Assembly (NCBI RefSeq): GCF_000374445.1
Contig: NZ_KB894420.1
Coordinates: forward strand, 84,781 to 148,780
Length of the DNA: 64,000 bases
Origin: Actinokineospora enzanensis DSM 44649
GTDB taxonomy: Bacteria > Actinomycetota > Actinomycetes > Mycobacteriales > Pseudonocardiaceae
Direction: 5' to 3'
Below the pieces are notes generated by a model, which had not been told where the DNA came from, did not search any database, and saw only the letters and a program-made list of their open reading frames with translations. Shown here in pieces: positions 52,994 through 62,511 of this stretch. Numbering within the stretch: the stretch's first letter is position 1; each line of letters starts with the position of its first letter. Position numbers and translations under genes: made by a program.

Positions 52994-54276
52994 TGTCCAC
53001 AGTGGAACAGACGCGCCCGGTGGCGGCACCGGCCACCCCGCCGCCCGACCCCGCGCCCGCGGGTCCGGAGACGCGCCGGGACACCCGCTCGATCCACCGC
53101 GTCGACGTGGTCGCCGTGCTCGGCGCGCTGGTGTCGGCGGCGGCGCTGACCGGGCTGCTGTTCGACCAGATCGCGCCGTTCTCCGGGGTGGTCGGCTTCA
53201 TCGCCATCGCCTACCCGCTGTTCCTCGGGATCTACGCGCTGCTGCTGTCCCTGGAGGAGAACGGTCTGACCATCCGGGACAAGCTGGTGTCCGCGGTCGT
53301 GCACAGCTCCGCGATCCTGGCCATCGGCGCGCTGGTGGCGGTGGTCATCTACCCGGTGATCATGGCCTGGGACGTGCTCGGCCTCGGCAACTTCTACACC
53401 GAGGACATGGCCGAGGCTGGCACCCTGGACCCGCTTGAGCTCGGCGGCGTGCTGCACGCCATGGTCGGCACGTTGGAGCAGATCACCATCGCGCTGACCA
53501 TCACCGTGCCGCTGGGGCTGGTCACCGCGGTGTTCCTCAACGAGACCAAGGGCGCGTTCACCCGGCTGGTGCGCACCGTGGTCGAGGCGATGACCGCGCT
53601 GCCGTCCATCGTGGCGGGCCTGTTCATCTACGCCTCGCTGATCCTGCTGGTCGGCTTCGAGCGCTCCGGCTTCGCCGCGGGCTGCGCGATCAGCATCATG
53701 ATGCTGCCGATCATGATCCGGGCCGCGGACGTGGTGCTCCGCCTGGTGCCCTCGTCGCTGCGCGAGGCCTCGCTGGCCATGGGCGCCGGGCAGCTGCGCA
53801 CCGCCTGGCACGTGGTGCTGCCGACCGCCCGTTCCGGCCTGACCACCAGCGTGCTGCTGGCCACCGCGCGCGGCGTCGGTGAGACCTCGCCGGTGCTGAT
53901 CGCCGCCGGGTACACGCCGTACCTGAACTTCAACCCGTTCGACGGGGCGCAGGTGTCGCTGCCGCTGGCCACCTACCAGATGTGGACCTCCTCCGAGGAC
54001 ACCATGCAGACCCGCGCGTTCGGCGCCGCGGTCGTGCTGATCACCCTGGTGCTGGTGCTGTTCGTGCTGGCCCGCCTGCTCGGCGGCCGGGGCGCGGGCA
54101 ACTTCTCCAAGGGCCAGCTGCGTCGCGGCCTGCGCGCCTCGGCCCGCGACCGCGAGCGGTTCATCGGCGCCGCCCGCGACCGCGGCGCGCCCGGCCCCGT
54201 CGCGCATAACCCCGTCGCGCATAGCCCCATCGCGCACAGTCCCATCGCCACGAACCCGGATCCGGGACCGGCATGA
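52993..54276 (+). CDS. pstA: Phosphate-type ABC transporter permease PstA with repetitive C-terminal tail
   Basis: A 427-residue permease, longer than typical PstA (~290). Six to eight hydrophobic segments; the EAA loop is LREASLAMGAGQLRTAWHVV, with MTALPSIVAGLFIYASLILL and VLLATARGVGETSPVLIAAG as Pst-type motifs. The extra length is a ~35-residue hydrophilic N-terminus, one or two extra N-terminal helices, and a ~65-residue C-terminal tail ending in a degenerate AHNP/AHSPIA repeat (a short tandem DNA repeat near 54196-54252). It overlaps the next gene's first ATG (54273), but the true start of that gene is further on. Confidence 0.9.
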   Translation: MSTVEQTRPVAAPATPPPDPAPAGPETRRDTRSIHRVDVVAVLGALVSAAALTGLLFDQIAPFSGVVGFIAIAYPLFLGIYALLLSLEENGLTIRDKLVSAVVHSSAILAIGALVAVVIYPVIMAWDVLGLGNFYTEDMAEAGTLDPLELGGVLHAMVGTLEQITIALTITVPLGLVTAVFLNETKGAFTRLVRTVVEAMTALPSIVAGLFIYASLILLVGFERSGFAAGCAISIMMLPIMIRAADVVLRLVPSSLREASLAMGAGQLRTAWHVVLPTARSGLTTSVLLATARGVGETSPVLIAAGYTPYLNFNPFDGAQVSLPLATYQMWTSSEDTMQTRAFGAAVVLITLVLVLFVLARLLGGRGAGNFSKGQLRRGLRASARDRERFIGAARDRGAPGPVAHNPVAHSPIAHSPIATNPDPGPA

Positions 54277-54323
54277 GCCACCGCAGCACCGACAGCACAC
54301 GGCAGCAGGGGAACAGGAGTGTC

Positions 54324-55988
54324 ATGACCTCGCGGGTACGCCCGGTGGGCAGGCTGGGCGGGTTGGCGACGGCGCTCGCCCTGCTGGCGGTGGTCGTCGG
54401 CGGGTTCGCGCCCGCCTCGGCCCAGGCCTACGTCGCGATCAGCGGTTCCGGCTCGACGTGGAGCTTCAACGCCATCGACCAGTGGCGCAAGAACGTGCAG
54501 CAGTTCGGCATGCGGGTGAACTTCTCCGGCACCGGCTCCACCGACGGCCGCAACCAGTTCAAGAACAAGCAGGTCGACTTCGCCGTCTCGGAGATCCCGT
54601 ACGGCCTCACCGACGGCGGCGTGAAGGACTACCCGCCGGAGGACGGCAACTTCGCCTACATGCCGATCGTGGCCGGTGGCACGTCGCTGATGTACAACCT
54701 CAAGATCGGCGGCACCCGGGTGACGAACCTGCGGCTGTCCGGCGAGGTGGTCACCAAGATCTTCACCCGCAAGATCACCATGTGGAACGACGCGGCGATC
54801 GCGGCCGACAACCCGTCGCTCAAGCTGCCCGCCCGGCAGATCACCCCGGTGGTGCGCAGCGACGGCTCCGGCTCCACCGCGCAGTTCACCGCGTACATGG
54901 CCGCCCAGCACGGGGCGCTGTGGGACGACTTCTGCAGGCAGGCGGGCCGCGCGACGCCGTGCGGGTTCACCTCCAACTACCCATCGCTCAAGGGCGTGAT
55001 CGCGCAGGACAAGTCGATCGGCGTCGCCAACTACGTCCGGCAGGACCAGAGCGAGGGCGCGATCACCTACGTCGAGTACTCCTACGCCAAGAACGCGGGC
55101 TTCCCGGTCGCCAAGCTGCTCAACGCCAAGGGCTACTACACCGGGCCGACCGCGCAGGCGGTGGCGGTGGCGCTGCTCCGGGCGAAGATCAACACGGACC
55201 TGACCCAGGACCTGACCCAGGTGTACACCGACCAGGACCCGCGCACCTACCCGATGTCCAGCTACAGCTACATGATCCTGCCCACGGCCACCTCGGATCG
55301 GTTCAACGACCAGAAGGGCCGGACCCTCTCCGACTTCGCCTACTACTTCCTGTGCGAGGGCCAGCAGTCCGCCGACCGGCTCGGGTTCTCCCCGCTGCCG
55401 ATCAACCTGGTGCAGGCGGGTCTGACGCAGGTGGGCCGGATCCCGGGTTCGACGAAGAAGCCGACGGACATCTCCAAGTGCAACAACCCGACGTTCTCCA
55501 CCGACGGCACCAACACGCTGGCCAAGACCGCGCCGCAGCCCGCGGAGTGCGACCGCAAGGGCGGCCCCGCCCAGTGTGACGCCAACGGGAACACCTCCAC
55601 CGGCACGGGCGGCGGCGGTGGCGGTGGCGGCACGGGCAACAAGAACAACGCCACCGGCGGTGGTGGCGGCTCCGGTGGCGGCGGTGCCGGTGGCGCGAAC
55701 GGCGCCGGTGAGAGTGCGGGTGCCGGAGGTACCAGTGACGGCGTGGCCGCGGGGGACGGCGCCGGTGGTGACGGCGCGGGTGCCGACGGCGGCGGTGACG
55801 GCGGTGACGGCTCGGGTGATGGTTCCGGCGGCGGTGGGTCGTCGGGCGGTTCCGCCCAGGCCGTGCCGGTCTCGGTCGACCTGCCGCCCAACGACGGCAC
55901 GCTGCTGATCATCGTCGCGGCGGTGCTGATGGTCGCCGTGGTCGCCGGGCCGCCGCTGGCCGCCCGGTTCATGCGAGGAGGCCGGTGA
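54324..55988 (+). CDS. PstS-type substrate-binding protein anchored by a C-terminal membrane helix
   Basis: 554 residues. A Sec signal (basic SRVRPVGR then a hydrophobic Ala/Leu/Val stretch; cleavage near residue 35) is followed by a PstS-like domain (~36-415): ISGSGSTWSFNAIDQWRKNV, NFSGTGSTDGRNQFKNKQVD, and RSDGSGSTAQFTAYM match phosphate-binding protein motifs. A Gly/Ala/Asp-rich linker (~420-515) and a C-terminal helix (LLIIVAAVLMVAVVAGPPLAA) then RFMRGGR anchor it outside. ATG 54324 has CAGGAG six bases before it; an ATG at 54273 overlaps pstA but would extend the signal peptide. A helix-anchored binding protein is unusual; lipid anchoring is the norm. Confidence 0.88.
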   Translation: MTSRVRPVGRLGGLATALALLAVVVGGFAPASAQAYVAISGSGSTWSFNAIDQWRKNVQQFGMRVNFSGTGSTDGRNQFKNKQVDFAVSEIPYGLTDGGVKDYPPEDGNFAYMPIVAGGTSLMYNLKIGGTRVTNLRLSGEVVTKIFTRKITMWNDAAIAADNPSLKLPARQITPVVRSDGSGSTAQFTAYMAAQHGALWDDFCRQAGRATPCGFTSNYPSLKGVIAQDKSIGVANYVRQDQSEGAITYVEYSYAKNAGFPVAKLLNAKGYYTGPTAQAVAVALLRAKINTDLTQDLTQVYTDQDPRTYPMSSYSYMILPTATSDRFNDQKGRTLSDFAYYFLCEGQQSADRLGFSPLPINLVQAGLTQVGRIPGSTKKPTDISKCNNPTFSTDGTNTLAKTAPQPAECDRKGGPAQCDANGNTSTGTGGGGGGGGTGNKNNATGGGGGSGGGGAGGANGAGESAGAGGTSDGVAAGDGAGGDGAGADGGGDGGDGSGDGSGGGGSSGGSAQAVPVSVDLPPNDGTLLIIVAAVLMVAVVAGPPLAARFMRGGR

Positions 55989-58489
55989 TGGGCCGTACCA
56001 GGAGGTTCGAGCACGCGGTCCGGATGGGCCTGGCGGTCCTGATGGTCGTCACCGGCGTGACGATCGCGCTGCCCAGCGCGTCGGTGGCCGAGGCGCCGTC
56101 CACGTCGGCCACCCCGTCCGCGGTGACCGTGCGCGGCACCGGGTCGTTCTCCGCGCTGTCGCTGACGGTGTCGCAGACCCGGGACCTGATCAACCAGACG
56201 GTGCACGTGTCCTGGTCCGGCGCGGCGCCGACCGACCAGCTGCGCAGCCGCAACTACCTCCAGATCATGCAGTGCTGGGGCGATGACCCGACCGGGCCGA
56301 AGCGCGAGCAGTGCCAGTACGGCAGTCCGCTGGGCAACTACGACTCGGCCGCCATGTGGTCGCGGGCGCTGCTCTACAGCGACCTGATGCGCGACCCCAA
56401 CGAGAAGCAGCCGCAGCAGACCGACATCCCCGGCGGCACCACCTACGTGCCGTTCACCCCGGTCAGCGGCGCGCCGACGAAGCCGAGCGAGCGCGGCGAC
56501 GGCCTGTACTTCGATGCCAACTCCACCAACGAGATCCAGCTGGCGGCCACCAGGGACGACGGCACCGGCGATGTCGACTTCGAGGTGCAGACCACCCTGG
56601 AGGCGTCCGGCCTGGACTGCGGCCGCCCCTATGTCTCCGGCGCGGACACCGGCAAGCCCCGGCACTGCTGGCTGGTGGTGGTCCCGCGCGGGGACACCGA
56701 GACCAACGGCAAGAAGCTCGGTACCGACCCCGGCTCCTACTTCCACACCTACCTCGACTCGTCCCCGCTGAGCACGACCAACTGGGCCAACCGCGTCATG
56801 GTGCGACTGGACTTCAAGCCGGTCGGCGAGCAGTGCGCGCTGGGCCGCGCGGAGCGGCCGCTCAACGTGGACGAGTTCATCGCCGACGCGGTGCAGCGCT
56901 GGCAGCCCGCCCTGTGCGCGGGCAACGGCCCGGTGTTCGGCTACGTGCAGATGGCCGACCGCGAGGCGCGCAGGCAGCTGGCCACCTCGGACCCCGGCCT
57001 GGTGTTCGTGTCCAAACCGGCCGCGCCGGAGGAGCTGCTGCCGACCCAACCGGCGGTCTACGCCCCGGTGTCGGTGTCGGCCTACACGCTCGCGTTCATC
57101 ATGGAGCGGCAGCCCGCGCCCGGCAGCCCGCCGGACGTGATGGCCCGCAACGGGCAGCCGATCACCGAGCTGAACCTGACCCCGCGGCTGGTCGCCAAGC
57201 TGCTCAGCCAGTCCTATTCGGACGCCGTGCCCGGTCCGCAGGACTACCTGGCGGGCAACCCGACCCGGCTGAGCAACGACCCGGAGTTCCTCAGGTACAA
57301 CCCGGAGTTCAAGGTCGACGGCTTCCTCATGCAGACCGTGGACGCGCTGGCGTCCTCGATCGACATGGACGGCACGTCCACGCTGTGGGCGTGGCTCAAC
57401 GGCGACCGCGAGGCGCGCGACTTCCTCGACGGCAAGCCCGACGAGTGGGGCATGAAGGTCAACCGGTACTTCCAGGGCGTCGGGCTGCCGGTGGAGAACT
57501 TCCCCAAGGCCGACACGACCTGTGTGGACATGAAGTTCAACGGTGTCATCGCGCCGATGTGCACGATCACCCGGCACCCGCTGGCCGCCGACATGCACGA
57601 GGCGGGCCGGTCGGTCAACCGTGGCGACAGCCTCGGCCGCGAGCCCAACGGCCAGCGTGACCCGCTCGACCCGTCCAGGCCCGCCTTCCAGAAGGTCGGC
57701 CGCTCGGTGATCGGGCGGCGCGCGATGGTGGCCGTGGTGGACACCGTGACCGCCGCCCGCTACGGCCTGTACACGGCCAAGCTGCGCAACGCGGCGGGCA
57801 ACTTCGTCGCGCCCACCACGGACAACATCATGGCCGGGGTGGCCGCGATGACACCGTCCAAGGTGGCCGGGGTCAAGATGGTCAACCCGGCTGCCACCGC
57901 GCCGAACGCCTACCCGATGCCGATGGTGACCTACGCGGCCACCACACCCTCGGCGCTGAGCGTGGACGCGGGCAAGGACTACGCGACGCTGCTGCGTTAC
58001 GCCGCGGGCGACGGCCAGGTCCTCGGCGAGGGCGTCGGTCAGCTGCCCGCCGGTTTCGTGCCGCTGCCGCAGGACATGCGGGACGCGGCCAAGTCGACCG
58101 CCACGGTGATCGAGCGGGACGCGGGCAAGAAGGTCGCGCTCCCGGAGACCGGCGGGGACGGCTCCGGCGGCGGGTCGGACACGCCCGGTGACGCGGTGAC
58201 CGGCAACGGTGACGCCGCCACCGGCGGTTCAAGCGGTGACTCGTCGACCGGCGGCACGGGGGGCGGGGACACCGCGCCCGCCGCCGCGCAGCCCCCGACC
58301 GCGGGCGCGAAACCCTCGGCCGACGCCGCCGCGGACACCAGCAAGCCCGCGGCCGCAACGCGTACCACGCCCGGCAGCCCGGTGAGCTGGTTCCTGCGCT
58401 ACCTGCTGGTGGCCTTGCTGGTCGCGGGTGGACTCGCGGCGGGCGGCGGCCCGCTGCTCAGCCGCTTCGGCGCCGCGAGGCGCAAGTGA
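55988..58489 (+). CDS. Large PstS-like surface protein with C-terminal membrane anchor
   Basis: 833 residues. A signal peptide (~1-35) leads to a ~280-residue N-terminal domain of unknown type (SQTRDLINQTVHVSWSGAA, NYLQIMQCWGDDPTGPKREQ, then several Cys). Residues ~330-710 resemble a substrate-binding domain (ELNLTPRLVAKLLSQSY, GQLPAGFVPLP). A Gly/Ser/Thr/Ala-rich stalk (~720-800), a membrane helix (~806-826) and a basic end follow. GAGGAGG lies seven bases before ATG 55988, which overlaps the upstream stop. It probably works with the Pst permeases or as a structural receptor. No named family fully fits. Confidence 0.82.
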   Translation: MGRTRRFEHAVRMGLAVLMVVTGVTIALPSASVAEAPSTSATPSAVTVRGTGSFSALSLTVSQTRDLINQTVHVSWSGAAPTDQLRSRNYLQIMQCWGDDPTGPKREQCQYGSPLGNYDSAAMWSRALLYSDLMRDPNEKQPQQTDIPGGTTYVPFTPVSGAPTKPSERGDGLYFDANSTNEIQLAATRDDGTGDVDFEVQTTLEASGLDCGRPYVSGADTGKPRHCWLVVVPRGDTETNGKKLGTDPGSYFHTYLDSSPLSTTNWANRVMVRLDFKPVGEQCALGRAERPLNVDEFIADAVQRWQPALCAGNGPVFGYVQMADREARRQLATSDPGLVFVSKPAAPEELLPTQPAVYAPVSVSAYTLAFIMERQPAPGSPPDVMARNGQPITELNLTPRLVAKLLSQSYSDAVPGPQDYLAGNPTRLSNDPEFLRYNPEFKVDGFLMQTVDALASSIDMDGTSTLWAWLNGDREARDFLDGKPDEWGMKVNRYFQGVGLPVENFPKADTTCVDMKFNGVIAPMCTITRHPLAADMHEAGRSVNRGDSLGREPNGQRDPLDPSRPAFQKVGRSVIGRRAMVAVVDTVTAARYGLYTAKLRNAAGNFVAPTTDNIMAGVAAMTPSKVAGVKMVNPAATAPNAYPMPMVTYAATTPSALSVDAGKDYATLLRYAAGDGQVLGEGVGQLPAGFVPLPQDMRDAAKSTATVIERDAGKKVALPETGGDGSGGGSDTPGDAVTGNGDAATGGSSGDSSTGGTGGGDTAPAAAQPPTAGAKPSADAAADTSKPAAATRTTPGSPVSWFLRYLLVALLVAGGLAAGGGPLLSRFGAARRK

Positions 58490-58781
58490 CCGGGCGGCAC
58501 ACCGTCCACAGAGGACTCTCGACGCCGTGCGGCGTTCGCCGAACGGTCACCTACCCGAGCCGGGGCGGACAACTTCCCCGCGATACCCGAGATGTCCGGC
58601 CCGGCGGGCGGGCCGTGTCCGGTGCAGGAGAGGGGTGATGCGCCCGACCGGCCTGTGACAGGAGCCACGAACTCCCGTCACAGACCAGACGCCAGACCGG
58701 TGGGCGACCTGAGCGGCAGGCCCACCGGAACGTGCCCGGACACCAGTCCGCGCACTCCTTGCGGAGAAAAGGATACATGCA
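58490..58781 (+). promoter_or_regulatory. Gap with two tandem hairpins before the PstS-like gene
   Basis: One stem of 11 bases with one mismatch (58654-58664 with 58672-58682) and one perfect 9-bp stem (58697-58705 with 58720-58728), 53 bases before the next start. They could terminate the upstream transcript or act as a structured 5' leader. No match to a known riboswitch is seen. No gene is supported. Confidence 0.5.
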
Positions 58782-59765
58782 GTGCGCAAGAAGCAGCGTA
58801 TGATCTTCGCGGCCGCGGCCGCCCTGACCATCGCGGGTCTGGCCTCCACCAGCGCGCAGGCGGACCCGACCGGCGCCCCGACCTACCGCGACCTGGTCGG
58901 CGTCGGCTCCGACACCACCCAGACCGTGATGAACGGCCTCGCCGACGCGATCACCGTCAACGGCGTCAAGGTGCTCGGCTCCTACGACGCGCGGGGCACC
59001 GCGCAGATCACCACCAAGGACCCGGCCACCAAGCCGAACTGCACCATCAACCGCCCGGAGAACTCCGGCGGCGGCCTCACCGCGCTGAAGAATGACGTCG
59101 CGGCCAACGCGGGCTGCGTGCAGTTCTCCCGCTCCTCGTCCAACGCGGCCGCGGCCAACCCGGACGTGAAGTACATCCCGTTCGCCGTGGACGCGCTCAC
59201 CTACGCGATCCGCAGCGACAGCACCGTGCCGAAGAAGCTCACCACGGCGCAGCTGACCTCCATCTACACCTGCGCGAACACCACGTTCAAGCCGCTGGCG
59301 CCGCAGTTCGGCTCCGGCACCCGGGCGTTCTTCGTCAAGTCGGTCCTGCCCGCGGGCACCGTCGACTCCGCCACCCTGTTCGGCGCCGGTGGCACCTACC
59401 CCTGCGTCAACGACAAGGACGCGGCGGGCGAGGGCATCCAGGAGCACGTCGGCACCTACCTGACCGACCCGAAGCAGCTGCTGCCCTACTCGATCGCGGT
59501 CTACAACTCGCAGGTCTACGGCAACGCCCCGGCCGCGCAGGGCAAGGCGATCCTGGGCACCGTCGACAACATCCAGCCGACCAACCTGAACACCTCCTCG
59601 GTGTTCAAGCGCGACGTCTACAACGTCGTGCCGGTCGCCAAGCTGGGCACCGAGCCGTACAACACCATCTTCAACGGCTCTGGCTCGGCCATCTGCCAGC
59701 GCTCGGACGTCATCACCCGCTACGGCTTCGGCGTCGCGCCGAACTGCGGCCAGCCGGTTCAGTAA
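58782..59765 (+). CDS. Secreted PstS-like substrate-binding protein
   Basis: A 327-residue exported protein without an evident lipobox. The signal peptide (~1-27) ends ASTSAQA. It has the PstS-like elements YRDLVGVGSDTTQTVMNGLA, TINRPENSGGGLTALKNDVA and SGSAICQRSDVITRYGFG. Such phosphate-type binding proteins of actinomycetes often pair with Ig/WxL-like proteins. GTG start with AAAAGGA upstream. There is no C-terminal anchor, so it is soluble or bound to the envelope through partners. Confidence 0.85.
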   Translation: MRKKQRMIFAAAAALTIAGLASTSAQADPTGAPTYRDLVGVGSDTTQTVMNGLADAITVNGVKVLGSYDARGTAQITTKDPATKPNCTINRPENSGGGLTALKNDVAANAGCVQFSRSSSNAAAANPDVKYIPFAVDALTYAIRSDSTVPKKLTTAQLTSIYTCANTTFKPLAPQFGSGTRAFFVKSVLPAGTVDSATLFGAGGTYPCVNDKDAAGEGIQEHVGTYLTDPKQLLPYSIAVYNSQVYGNAPAAQGKAILGTVDNIQPTNLNTSSVFKRDVYNVVPVAKLGTEPYNTIFNGSGSAICQRSDVITRYGFGVAPNCGQPVQ

Positions 59766-59810
59766 CTCCCTTTTCTCCCGAGTTCCCCTTCACGAGAGGC
59801 TTGCTCAACC

Positions 59811-61385
59811 GTGCGTAACATCGTTCGTCAGCTGGTCGGGGGTGCGGTCGTCGTGGCCGCCGCCACCGCCGCCACCTTCGGCGCCGCAGGCGTCGCGCTC
59901 GCCGCGGCCCCCGCGGGCGACCTGGGCTCCCTGAACGTCAACAAGCCGACCGGCCTCGACACCGACGCGCCGACCTACACCACCACCGCGGGCTGCCCCA
60001 CCACCGCGGACGGCTACAACCTGTTCATCTACGGTCCGGGCGCGTGGGCCAACGGCTTCGTCGCCACCCCGGTGACCGACGTGGGCTTCTCCACCACCGC
60101 GGGCTTCCCGGTCGTGCAGGGCAACACCTTCAAGGACATCGCGGTCGACAACTCGACCACCATCGTCCCGGGCACCTACACCGCCGTGGTCAACTGCGTC
60201 GACCAGTTCGCCGCCGAGACCAAGGGCAGCTTCACCCGCAACATCTACTTCACCACCGCCACCGCGTGGCAGCTGAACGACCCGATCGCCGCGGTCGACA
60301 CGACCACCGCGCTCGCGGCCGCCCCGGCCTCCCCGGTCACCCAGGGCGCCAACGTCACCTTCACCGCCACCGTGACCCCGGCCTCGGCTGCGGGCACCGT
60401 GCAGTTCAAGGACGGCGCGAACAACCTGGGCACCCCGGTGACCGTGGTCAACGGTGTCGCCACCTACACCACCAACGCGCTGTCCGCGGGCGCGCACTCG
60501 GTGACCGCCGCGTTCACCGGCGCCACCGCGCTCGTCCACAACTCGGTCTCGGCCGCGGTGGCCTACCAGGTCAACGCCCCGGTCGCGACCCCGACCACGA
60601 CCGCCCTCGCGGTCACCCCGAGCGGCACGGCCACCGCGTTCGCGCCGGTGACCCTGTCCGCCACCGTCGCCCCGGCCGCGGCCGCGGGCTCCGTGCAGTT
60701 CTACGACGGCGCCAACGCGCTGGGCAACCCGGTGGCCGTGGCCGCCGGTGCCGCGTCGCTGACCACCGCCACCCTGGCGGTCGGCCCGCACAGCTTCACC
60801 GCCCGGTTCGTCCCGGCCAACGCCGCCGCCTACGCGACCTCGGTCTCCGCGGGCGTGGCGCTGGAGGTCACCCCGTTCGCGGGCGTGACCGCGTCCGAGA
60901 CCATCACCACCACCGTCAACCCCGGTGAGCTGCTGATCAGCGTCCAGAACCAGAACGTGGTGCTGCCCTCCCCGGTCATGAACCCGGACGGCTCGCTGCT
61001 GACCACCTCCGGTTCGCTCAACCCGATCACCGTCACCGACACCCGCGCGGGCAACCCGGGCTGGAACGTCTCCGGCCAGGTCTCGGACTTCAGCAACGGC
61101 GCCGCCAGCATCAACGGCGGCAACCTGGGCTGGAGCCCGAAGCTCGTGGACAAGGCCGCGGTGCAGAACATCACCGTCGGCGCCGTCGTCAACCCGGCCA
61201 ACGCCATCGCCCCGGGCGCTGCCGCGCCCGCGGGCCTCGGCCTCTCGGCCGCCCGCACCCTGGCCACCGCTGCCGCCCTGGGCGGCAACGGCACCGCGCA
61301 CCTGACCGCGGACCTGGCCCTGAACGTGCCCACCTCCACCGTGGCGGGCACCTACTCGGCGCTGCTGACCCTCACCGCCATCTGA
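59811..61385 (+). CDS. Secreted Ig-like/WxL-like surface protein
   Basis: 524 residues. Signal peptide (~1-32), then a ~120-residue N-terminal domain (~36-157: LGSLNVNKPTGL, TTAGCPTTADGYNLFIYGPG, NTFKDIAVDNST, VVNCVDQF) that recurs in the genes at 62498 and 63291. Two Ig-like repeats follow (TVQFKDGANNLG, SVQFYDGANALG; ~163-355). The C-terminal ~165 residues carry ITVTDTRAGNPGWNVSGQV and INGGNLGWSPKLVDK, the two W-motifs of WxL-type cell-wall-binding domains. GTG start. It probably binds the wall non-covalently and cooperates with the DUF916-type protein next to it. Confidence 0.85.
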   Translation: MRNIVRQLVGGAVVVAAATAATFGAAGVALAAAPAGDLGSLNVNKPTGLDTDAPTYTTTAGCPTTADGYNLFIYGPGAWANGFVATPVTDVGFSTTAGFPVVQGNTFKDIAVDNSTTIVPGTYTAVVNCVDQFAAETKGSFTRNIYFTTATAWQLNDPIAAVDTTTALAAAPASPVTQGANVTFTATVTPASAAGTVQFKDGANNLGTPVTVVNGVATYTTNALSAGAHSVTAAFTGATALVHNSVSAAVAYQVNAPVATPTTTALAVTPSGTATAFAPVTLSATVAPAAAAGSVQFYDGANALGNPVAVAAGAASLTTATLAVGPHSFTARFVPANAAAYATSVSAGVALEVTPFAGVTASETITTTVNPGELLISVQNQNVVLPSPVMNPDGSLLTTSGSLNPITVTDTRAGNPGWNVSGQVSDFSNGAASINGGNLGWSPKLVDKAAVQNITVGAVVNPANAIAPGAAAPAGLGLSAARTLATAAALGGNGTAHLTADLALNVPTSTVAGTYSALLTLTAI

Positions 61386-61419
61386 GGTAACCGCACCGCC
61401 GGGAACGGCTGAAAAGCCA

Positions 61420-61458
61420 GTGGGGGCGGGTCGGGCCAGGCTCCCGGTCCGCCCCCAC
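61420..61458 (+). terminator. Hairpin between the WxL-like gene and the DUF916-type gene
   Basis: Perfect 10-bp arms (61420-61429, 61449-61458) with a ~19-base loop, 35 bases after the stop. It reduces readthrough into the next gene, which starts 34 bases further on. Confidence 0.6.
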
Positions 61459-61491
61459 ACCCTCCCCTGTCCCTCCAGTAAGGACCTGCCC

Positions 61492-62511
61492 ATGTCGCGG
61501 ATCTGGCGCCACCCGGTGCTCTTAGCCCTGACGGCCGCGCTCACCCTGGTACTGGCCCCCGCGTCGGCACACGCCGCCGCGCCCGCCACCTACGGTGTGC
61601 GGCCCGCCACCGCCACGGCGCCGGACACCCGCCCCAACTTCAGCTACAGCGCCACCCCGGGCGCGATCATCTCCGACTTCGTCGCGGTGTCGAACCTGTC
61701 CACCGACCCGCTGACGCTCAAGCTCTACGCCAACGACGCCTACAACACCCCCGACGGCGGCTTCGACCTGCTGCCCGGCAACCGGGCCGCGACGGACGTG
61801 GGCTCGTGGACCCGGCTGGAGGTCCCCGAGGTCACCGTGCCCGGCCGGGACCTGCGCATCGTGCCGTTCAAGCTCACCATCCCGGCGGGCGCCACCCCCG
61901 GCGACCATGTCGGCGGCATCGTGGTCGCCCTGGTCACCGAGGCCACCGACGCCAACGGGCAGAAGGTCGCCGTCGAGCAGCGCGTGGGCGCCCGCATCTA
62001 CCTGCGCGTCTCCGGCGACCTCGCGCCCCGGCTGGCCATCGACGAGCTGACCGCCGACTACTCCGGCTCGTTCGTCGGCTCCGGCGAGACCACCATCGAC
62101 TACACGGTCCGCAACATCGGCAACGTCCGGCTCGGCGGCAGGCAGCGGGTCACCGTGGAGACCCCCTGGGGCTCCGGGACCAGCGCCGACAACCTCAAGG
62201 ACCTGCCGGAACTGTTGCCAGGCAACTCGATCCGCCAGCACGTGGTGATCCCGGGCGTGCTGCCTGCGGGCTGGCTGGACGGGCTTGTCCACATCGAACC
62301 GGTCGCGCCGCCCGGACCGCAGCCGCAGGCGCAGACCGTGGAGGCGAGCGTCACCGTGCTCGCCGTGCCCTGGCTGGTGCTGATCATCCTGCTGCTGGTC
62401 GTGGCGCTCACCGTCTTCCTGCTCTGGCGCAGGCGTCGGCGCAAGCGTGGTGCCGACCCGACCCCCAGCCAACCCGAAACCGAGCCGGAGGTGGCCAATG
62501 CGTCCGCTTAG
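61492..62511 (+). CDS. DUF916-type (WxL-interacting) protein with membrane anchor
   Basis: 339 residues. Signal peptide (~1-27; RHPVLLALTAALTLVLAP), then a DUF916-type region (~30-180: FSYSATPGAIISDFVAVSNL, GDHVGGIVVALVTEATD with the family's GDHxGG motif), a second beta domain (~185-285, IDYTVRNIGNVRLGGRQRV) similar to the DUF3324 part, a helix (~292-312) and RRRRRKRG. In Firmicutes, DUF916/DUF3324 proteins bind WxL proteins and peptidoglycan. A TTA codon occurs at 61522-61524. AAGGA precedes the ATG. It overlaps the next gene by 14 bases. Confidence 0.87.
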   Translation: MSRIWRHPVLLALTAALTLVLAPASAHAAAPATYGVRPATATAPDTRPNFSYSATPGAIISDFVAVSNLSTDPLTLKLYANDAYNTPDGGFDLLPGNRAATDVGSWTRLEVPEVTVPGRDLRIVPFKLTIPAGATPGDHVGGIVVALVTEATDANGQKVAVEQRVGARIYLRVSGDLAPRLAIDELTADYSGSFVGSGETTIDYTVRNIGNVRLGGRQRVTVETPWGSGTSADNLKDLPELLPGNSIRQHVVIPGVLPAGWLDGLVHIEPVAPPGPQPQAQTVEASVTVLAVPWLVLIILLLVVALTVFLLWRRRRRKRGADPTPSQPETEPEVANASA

